Positions 1 through 8,050 are shown, numbered from the stretch's first letter. The stretch is DNA of 64,000 nt from Hydrogenophaga sp. PAMC20947 (GCF_004795855.1 NZ_CP039252.1:930001-994000), one strand, 5' to 3'. Numbers and translations: made by a program. Notes: generated by a model not told the origin, from the sequence alone.

Positions 1-1143
1 GCCGTCATCGGTATTCCAATAGGTGGACTCGTCGCCGAGGTGGTGGCGGAACTTTCCTCTCAACAAATCCTTGTGCCAGTTCTGTGATCGGTTAATGGTG
101 ATGTCCGACAGACCGATGGTTCGCACCCTGCCGCTTTTGACGGAAGCTGCGAGGAGGTCTAGGACCGCCTCATTTGTGGCCAGATTGGTGTGCAGCGATT
201 CCAGTTCGGGAAAGCGGTGGAATCCAGCCAGGTGCAATGAGGACGGGTTGGAACGGGTGTTCTTGAAAAGCGCATGGTTGGCCAGAATCTGTGACCGTGC
301 TTGGACGATCTCGTCCTGCGCGAACACGCCCCTCAAAACTGTGTATCCCTGCTCCTTGAGTTGCCGGACCTGTTGCGGGATCATCATCATGCGGTGGAGC
401 CTTTCCCCAGGTTGGAAGCAGGGCGACGAATAAATCGTGCTGGGGGACTTCTGCAATTTGATCTGCAAACGCTCAATCTCATGCCTCTGCGCGAGGTCCT
501 CGACATCTCCGTCGAAGGGGTGGTGTTCAACGACGACCTTGTGCACCGTCCTGCAAGTGAGCCGGTTGGACCTCCCCAGCTCGGGAACGATGACGTCGAC
601 GTTGTTGTCGATGGTCTGGAAGTTCCTCAGGAGCTTCTCCGCGCCCTGCCGGCTGACGTAGTAGGCCGCGAATCCGTAGACTGAGGGGTCGTTCACAAAG
701 ATGTCCAGCTCAGGACTTTGAAGAATCTCGTCCCGGAACGCCTTGTGCAGGTGGATGCGAAGCCAGTCGATGTCCGGCCGGCGCGAGATGGATTCGGCGA
801 TCTCGCGCAGATGGCCACTGTCTTCCACATAGATGTCGTCCTCGAACACCATGGCGCCGTCGTGCACGCTGTTCAGCAGGTTTTGCCAGAGGCTGATATG
901 ACTCAGCGTGCAGCACGCCTGTCCCTTTCTGCAGGCAGTGAGATAGCGTTCGGTAAAGCCGTAATCGGGGTGCTTGCTGATGAAATCGATCGCAGATGAC
1001 TCATTCTTCCAGTAGATGGCCGGCACAATTTCGACCGAATCAAACAGACGAAGTGAGTTCAGGGACTGCTGCAGGTTTTCGGCATCCTCTACCCGTTCAG
1101 GAACATCGGTCACTGCGAGGATGTAGGCGGCAAGGTTGGTCAT
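1..1143 (-). CDS. Glycosyltransferase family 25 / PhyH-like dioxygenase fusion, 3' end outside window
   Basis: An uninterrupted minus-strand frame of 381 codons runs from ATG at 1143 to the window edge with no stop, so the C-terminus is missing. Residues 1-230 look like a GT25 (LPS-type) glycosyltransferase: an acidic EDD at 101-103 inside 'MVFEDDIYVED', preceded by 'TLSHISLW' at 79-86, and the family block 'YGFAAYYVSRQGAEKLL' at 156-172. After a linker, residues from about 260 resemble the start of a phytanoyl-CoA dioxygenase-type Fe(II)/2-oxoglutarate oxygenase: 'LKEQGYTVLRGVF', then 'INRSQNWHKDLLRG' with an HxD pair at H357/D359 that could bind iron. The distal His and Arg ligands would lie beyond the edge. 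The likely role is modification of a surface glycan or glycolipid. The GT25 call is strong; the second domain is judged from partial sequence. Confidence 0.75.
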   Translation of the reverse strand, partial: MTNLAAYILAVTDVPERVEDAENLQQSLNSLRLFDSVEIVPAIYWKNESSAIDFISKHPDYGFTERYLTACRKGQACCTLSHISLWQNLLNSVHDGAMVFEDDIYVEDSGHLREIAESISRRPDIDWLRIHLHKAFRDEILQSPELDIFVNDPSVYGFAAYYVSRQGAEKLLRNFQTIDNNVDVIVPELGRSNRLTCRTVHKVVVEHHPFDGDVEDLAQRHEIERLQIKLQKSPSTIYSSPCFQPGERLHRMMMIPQQVRQLKEQGYTVLRGVFAQDEIVQARSQILANHALFKNTRSNPSSLHLAGFHRFPELESLHTNLATNEAVLDLLAASVKSGRVRTIGLSDITINRSQNWHKDLLRGKFRHHLGDESTYWNTDDG

Positions 1144-1227
1144 TGTTGGGCAGGTTGTGATCGAGTTGCGGCGGTGTGACCGATCGACATTTTATGCATG
1201 GAGCGATAGCCTCATCGGGGCGATCAC

Positions 1228-1662
1228 CGCTCTCGGCCAAGGTGCCAAGGCATTGCTCGAGCAATTTCAGTTTCGCCAGCACCTCATCCGATCCGCTCTC
1301 AACCGCCACCTCACCCCTGACCCGGGTCGTGCAGCGGTCGACGATCTGGATGACGTGTTTCCAGTTTTTGTCCCCGACGGCGCTGCAGATGCCGCTCTCG
1401 CGGATGACGCAGCAGATGGGCCAAATCTGGGCCGCTGGCGGCGATTTCGCGTCTTCTTCCTGGCTGGGACGAACTTGCCAACTTTTCTTTCATGCTCAGC
1501 CCGTCGAAGTGACCCCGGCTTTCGGGCTCCTGGGCGATGCCCTGGCGGGCCATCGCAAAGGTGGCCGCACCGGGTAGGGTCCGGGCTTTGATGGTCAGGT
1601 TGCCGTCGCTGGACTTGGCGGTGTCCATGGTGGATTTGAGGCGTGTGGTTTTGCCCATGGCG
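1228..1662 (-). pseudogene. Decayed, internally deleted livF copy
   Basis: This stretch aligns by eye with the intact livF at 2585-3298 but in broken frames. Its 5' part encodes 'GKTTRLKSTMDTAKSSDGN' and 'PGAATFAMARQGIAQEPES', matching the Walker A and following region of LivF. Its 3' part, in another frame, encodes 'IRESGICSAVGDKNWKH' and 'SGSDEVLAKLKLLEQCLG', matching the LivF C-terminus. The middle, which would carry the ABC signature and Walker B, is missing (roughly 170-200 bases), and frames shift. It cannot make a working ATPase. It is most simply the relic of a tandem duplication or of a second liv operon. Confidence 0.75.
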
Positions 1663-1944
1663 TGGCAGGACTTTCGCGAGTGGACTTGCGGCTCGTTTCT
1701 CTCCACAAAGGACCCGTGCCGTGCCGTGCCTTTGGCATTCGATCCCCGCTCAGGGCGAGCTGGGTAAGATGGCGTGTCAAAGCCAACAAACGGGGCAGCA
1801 GCAGTTCAGTGCTGCGATTGCCGGCGGTTGCCCAAGCTGGAAATTCTGGGCCATGGCGCTGCGCTGCCGCGCCAGCGCTATGGTGGCTGAACGCCGTCGT
1901 GTGCGCCTCGCAATTTGTAGTCCGTTTATACGAAGGAGCCTGCC
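1663..1944. other. Intergenic region upstream of the cupin gene
   Basis: About 280 bases between the livF relic and the cupin gene. I see no supported reading frame. The end carries the ribosome-binding sequence AAGGAG at 1933-1938 for the cupin gene, preceded by AT-rich sequence (TTTATA near 1924) that may be part of a promoter. Homology to livF fades at about 1662. Confidence 0.5.
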
Positions 1945-2448
1945 ATGTCTCACCCGCAAGATGATCACCACAGCCACCCGCCCGGCGAGCCCGCGTGGAA
2001 ACACGACGGTGTGCGCGTCGTTCCGGGCAACCAGCTCGACGGCAACGTGCCGAGTACACCGGGCATGGACAGAAAAGCGGCGATCAACTTTGCACGCGTC
2101 GGCGCGCAAAAGCTTTGGGCTGGCACTGTCACCATCCACGCCGACGCCAAGACTGGCGCTCACCACCACGGCCCGCTGGAGAGCGTGATCTACGTGGTCA
2201 AAGGGCGGGCACGCATGCGCTGGGGTGAAAAGCTGGAGTTCACAGCCGAGGCCGGGCCGGGCGACTTCATCTATGTGCCGCCCTTTGTGCCGCACCAAGA
2301 GATCAATGCCAGCGCCACCGAGGTGCTGGAGTGCGTGCTGTGCCGCAGCGATGGTCAGGCGGTGGCGGTGAACCTGGACATTGACCCGGTGGAAAAACCC
2401 GAGCACGTGCTGTGGGTGGACCCCACGCATCCGACTGGCGCCGTCTGA
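1945..2448 (+). CDS. Cupin-domain protein
   Basis: A 167-residue single-domain cupin, probably cytoplasmic. The two cupin motifs are visible: 'GAHHHGPLESVIYVVKG' with H73-H75, E79 and G87, and 'GPGDFIYVPPFVPHQEIN' with H117 and N121. These residues usually hold a divalent metal. The N-terminal 20 residues are His/Pro-rich (HH, SHPP). A clear AAGGAG lies seven bases before the ATG. The gene stands alone, between the decayed livF and the end of the intact livF, and points towards the latter. Substrate unknown; cupins of this size include sugar isomerases, dioxygenases and small-molecule sensors. Confidence 0.85.
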   Translation: MSHPQDDHHSHPPGEPAWKHDGVRVVPGNQLDGNVPSTPGMDRKAAINFARVGAQKLWAGTVTIHADAKTGAHHHGPLESVIYVVKGRARMRWGEKLEFTAEAGPGDFIYVPPFVPHQEINASATEVLECVLCRSDGQAVAVNLDIDPVEKPEHVLWVDPTHPTGAV

Positions 2449-2584
2449 GACCGGCCGCCGTTGACGTTCCCCTTCTCTGGCAATCGGCTCAAGGGAAATG
2501 CGACCCTTGGTCAGAAATTCCAAGGTGAGCGTTCCTTTTGCTTTGTTCGCGATGGGTGGGCTAGTCGCGACACCCGTCGGGCCT

Positions 2585-3298
2585 TTAGACCCCCAAATAC
2601 AACTCCAGCAACTCAGGTTTCGCCAACAGCTCATCTGAGCTGCCCTCAAACGCCACCTCACCCTTGAGCAGGATGGTGCAACGGTCGGCGATCTGGGTGA
2701 CGTGTTTCCAGTTTTTGTCCACGATCACGCTGCTGATGCCGCTCTCGCGGATGACGCCGCAAATGCGCCAGATCTCGCGAGCGATGAGCGGTGCCAGCCC
2801 TTCCGTGGCTTCATCGAGGATGAGCACGTCGGGGTTGGTCATGAGCGCGCGGCCGATGGTGAGCATTTGTTGTTCACCGCCGCTGAGCTGTTGGCCGCCG
2901 TGGTTGAGTCGTTCAGCCAGGCGGGGGAAGGTGTCGAGCACGCGCTCGTAGGTCCAATCTCGCTGGCCTTTTGTGCCAGGGCGGGCGGCCATGTTGAGAT
3001 TTTCCTTGACGCTCAAGTTGCCAAAAATACCGCGACCTTCGGGCACGTAGGCGATGCCTTGCTTTGCAATCTCGAAGGTGGCCGCGCCCGTCATGACCTG
3101 GCCTTTGATCGTTACGCTGCCGCCGCTGGGTTTGACGATGCCCATGATGGATTTCAGCAGCGTGGTTTTGCCCATGCCGTTGCGGCCCATGAGCCCGATG
3201 GTCTCAAAGGGCTTCACGGTGAAATGAATGCCACGCAGTATGTGGCTGGCGCCGTAGTGGGTGTTGAGGCCCTGGGTCTGGATGAGGGGGTGGGTCAT
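2585..3298 (-). CDS. livF: Branched-chain amino-acid ABC transporter ATP-binding protein LivF
   Basis: A 237-residue ABC ATPase of the LivF type, one of two nucleotide-binding subunits that power high-affinity uptake of branched-chain or related amino acids at the inner membrane. Walker A 'GRNGMGKTT' is at 38-46, signature 'LSGGEQ' at 138-143 and Walker B 'VLILDE' at 158-163. Length and C-terminus ('LLAKPELLELYLGV') are typical. The start overlaps the stop of livG by four bases, indicating translational coupling. It is the last gene of the liv operon. A degraded relative lies downstream at 1228-1662. Confidence 0.96.
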   Translation of the reverse strand: MTHPLIQTQGLNTHYGASHILRGIHFTVKPFETIGLMGRNGMGKTTLLKSIMGIVKPSGGSVTIKGQVMTGAATFEIAKQGIAYVPEGRGIFGNLSVKENLNMAARPGTKGQRDWTYERVLDTFPRLAERLNHGGQQLSGGEQQMLTIGRALMTNPDVLILDEATEGLAPLIAREIWRICGVIRESGISSVIVDKNWKHVTQIADRCTILLKGEVAFEGSSDELLAKPELLELYLGV

Positions 3299-4062
3299 GC
3301 CGCGTGCTCCTCGCCCAGGTACGCGGCCTGGACATTCGAGTCTGCGCGAACCTGCTCGGGCGTTCCCGTGGCGATCACCTGGCCGTTGACCATCACGGTG
3401 AGCTGATCGGCCAGGGCGAACACGGCGTCCATGTCGTGCTCCACCAGCATGATGGCGTGGTTCTTTTTGAGCTTTTGCAGCAACTCGATCATGCTTTCGG
3501 CTTCGGCTTGGCCCATGCCGGCGAGCGGTTCATCGAGCAGCAGCACCCGTGGCTCGGTAGCCAGCGTCATGGCAATTTCAAGTTGGCGTTGCTCGCCGTG
3601 GCTGGTGTTGCCGGCCACGGTTTGGGCGCGCAGCGTGAGGCCGGCGAGTTCCAGGGCGCGTTCGCAGCGTTGATTGACCGTGCGGTCGTTGCGCGCTGTG
3701 CTCAACCAGTGGACCGGGTTCCACGGTGCCTGACGCTCGACCGACTGGGCAGCAAGACGCACGTTGTCCCACACGGTGAAGGGCAGGAAAATGTTGGTCT
3801 TCTGGTAGCTGCGGCCCAGGCCCAGGCGCGAAATGCGCTCAGGGCTCTTGCCCGCAATATCGGTGTTCCCCAAGCGAATCTGGCCGGACGTGGGCGGCAG
3901 ATCGCCTGAGAGCAGGTTGGTGAGCGTGGATTTGCCGGCCCCGTTGGGGCCGATCACGGCGTGGATGCGGTCGCGGAACAGGTCCACCGACACACCGTTC
4001 ACAGCGGCCAGACCGCCGAAACGCTTGGTGAGCTGGATGGCGCTCAGCAGCAGTTCGCTCAT
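3295..4062 (-). CDS. livG: Branched-chain amino-acid ABC transporter ATP-binding protein LivG
   Basis: A 255-residue partner ATPase of LivF. Walker A 'GPNGAGKST' is at 38-46 and Walker B 'VLLLDEP' follows 'HGEQRQLEIAMTLATEPR'. The signature reads TSHGEQ rather than the canonical LSGGQ, which is within the range of the LivG family. The C-terminal 'VMVNGQVIATGTPEQVRAD' and 'YLGEE' are characteristic. It overlaps livM upstream and livF downstream by four bases each. Confidence 0.96.
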   Translation of the reverse strand: MSELLLSAIQLTKRFGGLAAVNGVSVDLFRDRIHAVIGPNGAGKSTLTNLLSGDLPPTSGQIRLGNTDIAGKSPERISRLGLGRSYQKTNIFLPFTVWDNVRLAAQSVERQAPWNPVHWLSTARNDRTVNQRCERALELAGLTLRAQTVAGNTSHGEQRQLEIAMTLATEPRVLLLDEPLAGMGQAEAESMIELLQKLKKNHAIMLVEHDMDAVFALADQLTVMVNGQVIATGTPEQVRADSNVQAAYLGEEHAA

Positions 4063-5081
4063 GGCGCCTCCTTGGTTTCTTTCATCTTGTCCGGTTTTTC
4101 CTTTTTGCCAGTGAGGCGGTCAATCAAACCCAACAGCCCGCGCGGCGCGAACAGCACCACGAGCACGATGAAGCTGCCCATGAGCAGCTGCCAGTGTTTG
4201 GTCATGTCTTTGAAAAGGTGCATCACCCATTCAAAGGCAAACGCGCCTACGATAGCGCCGCCGAAGTTGCCCATGCCACCCAGGATCACCATCATGATCG
4301 CGTGGGCGCTCAGGTGAAAGCCCATCAGCTCGGGGTTCACATAGCCCGTTTGCGCGGCCCACAAATAGCCGGCCACGCCGGCCAGGGCACCCGCCAGCGT
4401 GAAGGCGGTGAGCTTGTAGCCAAAGCTGCCGTAGCCCACGGCGCGCATGCGGTGCTCGTTGACCCGAATGCCCGAGAGCGCGCGGCCAAAGGGCGAGAAG
4501 AGCAGACGGCGCAGAAAGGCGTAAATCAACACCAGCAGCGCCAGCGTGAAGTAGAAGAAGGTTGTTTTGTCTTCCAGATCGATGCCGCGCCAGCCAAACA
4601 GCGTGGCATCGGGCCGGAAGTTCACATAGAGCCCGTCGGAGCCACCCAGCACGGCGTTGTCGAAGAACAGATAGAACACCATCTGGGCAAACGCCATGGT
4701 GACCATGATGAAGTAGATGCCGTGGGTGCGCACCACGAAAAAGCCGATGACCAGCGCGGCCAGCCCGGTGCCCAAGGCCGCCACCGGGAGCGACCACCAA
4801 AGGCTCACCGGGACATCGGCGGGCGTGAGAAAAGCCAGTGCGTAGCCGGCGAGCCCGAAGTAGGCCGCATGGCCCAGCGACACGAGGCCGGTGACGCCCT
4901 GCAGCAAATCCAGGCTCATCGCGAAGATGGCCAGGATCATCATCTGCGACAGCATCTGGACGTAGTAGCCCGAGCTTTCCATGGGAATCAAGGGAAAGAC
5001 GGCCAGGCCCAGTGCACCGACCGCCAACAACACCTGAACGCTGCGCGGCAAGATTTCGAGCTGTGCGTTGGCTCCGCTCAT
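4059..5081 (-). CDS. livM: Branched-chain amino-acid ABC transporter permease LivM
   Basis: A 340-residue multi-spanning inner-membrane permease. I chose the ATG at 5081 (MSGANAQLEIL) because it overlaps the livH stop by four bases like the other junctions and leaves a normal LivM length. The open frame continues upstream but there lies inside livH. Hydrophobic segments alternate with the LivM hallmarks 'GLVSLGHAAYFGLAGYA' and 'SAHAIMMVILGGMGNFGGAIVGA'. With LivH it forms the membrane pore. The C-terminus is Lys/Glu-rich (GKKEKPDKMKETKE). Confidence 0.94.
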   Translation of the reverse strand: MSGANAQLEILPRSVQVLLAVGALGLAVFPLIPMESSGYYVQMLSQMMILAIFAMSLDLLQGVTGLVSLGHAAYFGLAGYALAFLTPADVPVSLWWSLPVAALGTGLAALVIGFFVVRTHGIYFIMVTMAFAQMVFYLFFDNAVLGGSDGLYVNFRPDATLFGWRGIDLEDKTTFFYFTLALLVLIYAFLRRLLFSPFGRALSGIRVNEHRMRAVGYGSFGYKLTAFTLAGALAGVAGYLWAAQTGYVNPELMGFHLSAHAIMMVILGGMGNFGGAIVGAFAFEWVMHLFKDMTKHWQLLMGSFIVLVVLFAPRGLLGLIDRLTGKKEKPDKMKETKEAP

Positions 5082-5941
5082 GATTTGAACAAGCCTTCGG
5101 GTTTGAACAACAACACGGCAGCCATGAGCATGTACACCGCCATGCCGGCGATTTCCGGCACCAGTACCTTGCAGAAGGTGTCGACCAGTCCGACCATCAG
5201 CGCGGCGACCAGCGCCCCGCGCACCGAGCCGATGCCACCGATCACCACGACCACAAAACACATGATGAGCACCGAGCTGCCCATGCCGGGGTACACACTG
5301 GAGATCGGTGCGGCGACCATACCGGCCACCGCCGCCAGACCCACGCCCAGCGCAAACACGATGGAATGGATAAAGCGGATGTTGATGCCGAGCGACTCGG
5401 CCATTTCGCGGTTGAAGGCGCCAGCGCGGATCTTCATGCCCAGGCGGGTTTTGGAAATCAGCAGGTACAGGCCCAATGCCAGCGCGGCGCAGACGGCCGA
5501 CACCACCAGGCGGTAAACGGGGTACGAAAGGTTGTCGGTGAGCTGGATGGCGCCATTGAACAACTCGGGCACCGCAACCGAATGCACATCGTCGCCCCAA
5601 AGGATCGAGCGGGCTTCCTGAAAGATGTAGATCAGGCCGAAGGTGAGCAAGACCTGATCGAGGTGGTCGCGCTTGTAAAAGTGGCGAAACAGCAGCCACT
5701 CGAGCGCCCAGCCAAAGGCGACCGCCAGCAGCGCGCCCACCACGATGGCCAAGAGCAGGTTGTCAAACTGCGCCGTGAGGAACCAGGCGAGGTAAGCGCC
5801 GAGCATGTAAAAGGTGCCGTGCGCCAGGTTGACCACGCCCATGATGCCGAAGATCAGGGTCAGACCAGCGGCGAGCATGAACAGCAGCAAGCCGTATTGC
5901 ACACTGTTGAGCAGCTGGATCAGGAAATTGGCGAAATCCAT
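5078..5941 (-). CDS. livH: Branched-chain amino-acid ABC transporter permease LivH
   Basis: A 287-residue integral-membrane permease with the LivH signatures 'GLTLIFGIMGVVNLAHGTFYMLGAY' (early part) and 'GGIGSVRGALVAALMVGLVDTF'. The ATG at 5941 (MDFANFLIQLLN) is preferred. A TTG ten codons upstream (5971) is in frame but would add a proline-rich stretch and sits in a hairpin. No strong ribosome-binding site is visible before either. It pairs with LivM. Confidence 0.92.
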   Translation of the reverse strand: MDFANFLIQLLNSVQYGLLLFMLAAGLTLIFGIMGVVNLAHGTFYMLGAYLAWFLTAQFDNLLLAIVVGALLAVAFGWALEWLLFRHFYKRDHLDQVLLTFGLIYIFQEARSILWGDDVHSVAVPELFNGAIQLTDNLSYPVYRLVVSAVCAALALGLYLLISKTRLGMKIRAGAFNREMAESLGINIRFIHSIVFALGVGLAAVAGMVAAPISSVYPGMGSSVLIMCFVVVVIGGIGSVRGALVAALMVGLVDTFCKVLVPEIAGMAVYMLMAAVLLFKPEGLFKS

Positions 5942-5970
5942 GGGTGGGGGAATAGGGTAGGCATGCAGCA

Positions 5971-5996
5971 AACCCGCGCCCCGTGGGGCGCGGGTT
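5971..5996 (-). terminator. Hairpin between livK and livH
   Basis: A perfect 10-bp inverted repeat (AACCCGCGCC / GGCGCGGGTT) with a 6-base loop lies just after the livK stop. No T-run follows in the direction of transcription, so it is more likely an mRNA-stabilising or attenuating hairpin than a full terminator. Such hairpins often let the binding-protein gene be expressed above the permease genes. Confidence 0.6.
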
Positions 5997-6022
5997 CCGA
6001 CGCAGAAAACAAGACAGTCGAC

Positions 6023-7210
6023 TCAGGTCATGCGGCAGCCGGTGGCTGGATCGGCCACGGCCTTGCCAGCAATACCGATCACCTTGTTTTCACCCTTGAC
6101 CACCTGGCGCAGGTACATGTCCTGGATCGGGTTGTGGGCCGGGCTCATGGTCCACTTGCCGCGTGGGCTGTCGATGGTCACGCCGTCCATGGCCGCGTAA
6201 AGCGCTTTCTTGTTGGATAAGTCGCCCTTGACTGCGTTGGCACCGATAACCAGCAGCTGGCCCGCATCGTAGCCTTGCACCGCATACACGTCGGGTTGGG
6301 CTTTGACCGATTTGGCGTAGTCAAGCCGGAATTTCTTGTTGCGCGGTGTGTCCAGGGAGTCGCTGTAGTGCATGGTGGTCAACACGCCTTCGGCGGCGGG
6401 ACCAGCGGCTTCCAGCACACCTTCGGTCAGGAAGCCGGAGCCATACAACTGGATGGTCTTGCTCAAACCGGCGGCGTGGAAATCGCGCAGGAATTTGGCG
6501 GCGCCACCTCCGGCGAAGAAGCAGGCCACGGCATCGGGCTTGATGGCCGCGATCTGGGTCAGCAGAGCCTGGAACTCGACGCTTGGAAAGGGCACTGCGA
6601 GTTTTTCGACGATCGTGCCGCCAGCTGCGGTGTAGCCTTGTTCGAAGCCTTCAAACGCTTCGGCGCCGGCCGAGTAGTTCCAGGTAATCCACACCGCTTT
6701 CTTGTGGCCGCGATCCACCATGGCTTTGCCCAATGCCAGCGTGGGCTGGGAGTTGGAGAACGAGGTGCGGTACACATTGGGTGCACATTGGGCACGGGTG
6801 GCGATTTGCACGCCTGCGTTGGGAATCAGACTCAGCACGCCGCTTTCCCGGGCCACTTTGTGGATGCCCATTTGCACGCCAGAGTGCACGGTACCCACCA
6901 GCACGTCGACCTTGTCGCGCTGCACCAGCAGGTTGGCGTTTTCAATGCCCTTGGCCGGGTTGGACTCGTCGTCCACCTTGAAGAACTCAACATCGCGGCC
7001 GCCCAGCTTGCCGCCTTGTTCGTTCAGCGCCATCATGAAGCCGTTTTCGATGGACACGCCCAGCTGGGCATAGGTGCCGGTGTAGGGGAGCATGAAGCCT
7101 ACTCTGACTTTGTCTGACTGCGCACGCGCCAGTTGGGGCAACAACAGGCCGCTGCTGGCGGCGCCAATCACAGCGGCGGTTCGGGTAAGGACGAGTCGGC
7201 GTGTGGTCAT
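6023..7210 (-). CDS. livK: Branched-chain amino-acid ABC transporter substrate-binding protein
   Basis: A 395-residue periplasmic binding protein of the Leu/Ile/Val family (type I fold). The N-terminus 'MTTRRLVLTRTAAVIGA...LARAQ' is an export signal with an RR pair that may favour the Tat route, ending in ARAQ. The mature start 'SDKVRVGFMLPYTGTYAQLG' is typical. It captures the amino acid and delivers it to LivHMGF. A good ribosome-binding site (AGGAGACAAG) precedes the ATG. It is the first gene of the operon; candidate operators lie at 7282-7295, 7361-7374 and 7390-7415. The true ligand cannot be read from sequence, since this family also binds amides and aromatics. Confidence 0.93.
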   Translation of the reverse strand: MTTRRLVLTRTAAVIGAASSGLLLPQLARAQSDKVRVGFMLPYTGTYAQLGVSIENGFMMALNEQGGKLGGRDVEFFKVDDESNPAKGIENANLLVQRDKVDVLVGTVHSGVQMGIHKVARESGVLSLIPNAGVQIATRAQCAPNVYRTSFSNSQPTLALGKAMVDRGHKKAVWITWNYSAGAEAFEGFEQGYTAAGGTIVEKLAVPFPSVEFQALLTQIAAIKPDAVACFFAGGGAAKFLRDFHAAGLSKTIQLYGSGFLTEGVLEAAGPAAEGVLTTMHYSDSLDTPRNKKFRLDYAKSVKAQPDVYAVQGYDAGQLLVIGANAVKGDLSNKKALYAAMDGVTIDSPRGKWTMSPAHNPIQDMYLRQVVKGENKVIGIAGKAVADPATGCRMT

Positions 7211-7281
7211 GGTGTCTTGTCTCCTGTGGGGTTGGAATAGTCAGTTCACTGTAGGCGGCGGTGCAGAACCTGACGATAGTG

Positions 7282-7295
7282 AATTACCCGTAATT
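7282..7295. promoter_or_regulatory. AATTAC-CC-GTAATT palindrome upstream of livK
   Basis: A perfect 6-bp-arm inverted repeat with a 2-base spacer sits about 75 bases before the livK start. It overlaps a possible sigma-70 promoter on the minus strand (TTGTTT, 16 bases, TAATTC). It is a candidate operator; the cognate regulator is unknown. Confidence 0.45.
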
Positions 7296-7360
7296 GACAG
7301 CTAAACAATTGATGTTCAAACAACTTGTATGCTGCCGAGCGGCGTAAGGGCATGGAAATA

Positions 7361-7374
7361 TGCATTTTGATGCA
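7361..7374. promoter_or_regulatory. NtrC-like site 1 upstream of livK
   Basis: TGCATTTTGATGCA, with TGCA arms around six bases, resembles a weak NtrC enhancer (family consensus TGCACCA-N3-TGGTGCA). It lies about 150 bases upstream of livK and 15 bases from the stronger palindrome at 7390-7415. Confidence 0.4.
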
Positions 7375-7389
7375 CGGCCATCCCGGATG

Positions 7390-7415
7390 GATTGATGCAA
7401 TATAGTGCATCAATC
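7390..7415. promoter_or_regulatory. NtrC-like perfect palindrome (site 2) upstream of livK
   Basis: GATTGATGCA and TGCATCAATC are perfect 10-bp arms around ATATAG. On the minus strand the core reads TGCACTATATTGCA, close to NtrC sites of nitrogen-regulated promoters. It lies about 180-205 bases upstream of livK, a normal enhancer distance. I could not find a convincing GG-N10-GC sigma-54 promoter nearer the gene. Confidence 0.5.
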
Positions 7416-7818
7416 GCCAAAGGTTCTGCGGATAAACCCTTGATGTCGCCCATGTGGTGGCACCGGCCCGCGCGCACGAGGGCGATTTTCGCCGCGCGTG
7501 GTCGCGTACGATTCGTTGGGTGGGAGTGGCTGCCGAGGGACTTGAACCCCTTTATGAGATCCTGGCGCGTCGGTGTTGGCGCAACTCCTGGGCGCCCACT
7601 TTGGTTGGCACCGGCAAGGGAAAACCACCGCTCAAGTGCAAGCGCCCGGCCCTTCGGAGGCTGGAATGCCAACTTCTGCAAGAATCCGGAATGGGCCAGT
7701 CTCGGCGTCCCTGGAGCCTCGAACCGCTTCAAATTGGCCCCTGGTGCTGGGCACGTCCCCGTGCGCGCTGGATGGGCAAGAAGAGGGCTGTCTGGATTAT
7801 TTTTCTTTGGCAGAAATG
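7416..7818. other. Gene-poor stretch before the tRNA patch
   Basis: About 400 bases with no supported protein gene. Frames here are short, Arg/Trp/Pro-rich and lack ribosome-binding sites. The only recognisable content is the tRNA-Leu-like relic at 7520-7600. The rest resembles nothing I can name. Confidence 0.5.
7520..7600 (-). pseudogene. tRNA-Leu-like relic
   Basis: Read on the minus strand, the sequence has 'GACGCGCCAGGATCTCATAA', close to the D-arm/anticodon-stem region of bacterial tRNA-Leu. It then has 'GGGGTTCAAGTCCC' (T-arm) and a CAGCC-type acceptor half. The 3' half of the anticodon stem and the long variable arm are missing, and the acceptor stem does not pair well. It appears to be a deleted, non-functional tRNA. 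Confidence 0.4.
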
Positions 7819-7892
7819 TGTGGCGTATAGGAATCGAACCTATGACCTGCCCCTTAGAAGGGGGCTGCTCTATCCAGCTGAGCTAACGCCAC
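7819..7892 (-). tRNA. tRNA-Arg (anticodon TCT)
   Basis: A complete cloverleaf on the minus strand: acceptor GTGGCGT/ACGCCAC, D-arm GCTC...GAGC, anticodon stem GCCCC/GGGGC with loop CTTCTAA (anticodon TCT), T-arm ATAGG-TTCGATT-CCTAT, discriminator A. CCA is not encoded. Confidence 0.93.
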
Positions 7893-8050
7893 CCAAAGAA
7901 CTATGGGTATCGTACACAAGATGCACCTGAAGAATCGGCACGGAGCAGCACTTTGTCGGCGCTCAGAAACAGCGTTTGCCTAGGTTGGTAGCGGCTCTCA
8001 GACGGGACCGTCGAGGAGGCGCAATATGCAACTCAAACAACCTGCAAGAA

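Noticed and set aside
1097..1309. A 70-residue minus-strand peptide as an independent gene
   Set aside because: Its first part is the C-terminal remnant of the decayed livF copy and the rest runs into non-coding DNA.
7211..7360. A sigma-54 promoter for livK
   Set aside because: I searched the minus strand for GG-N10-GC; the nearest candidate (GG-N10-GT in the CGGCAGCATACAAG region) lacks the -12 GC.
7316..7732. A 138-residue minus-strand frame upstream of livK
   Set aside because: It overlaps the NtrC-like palindromes and the tRNA-Leu relic, has no ribosome-binding site and a random composition.
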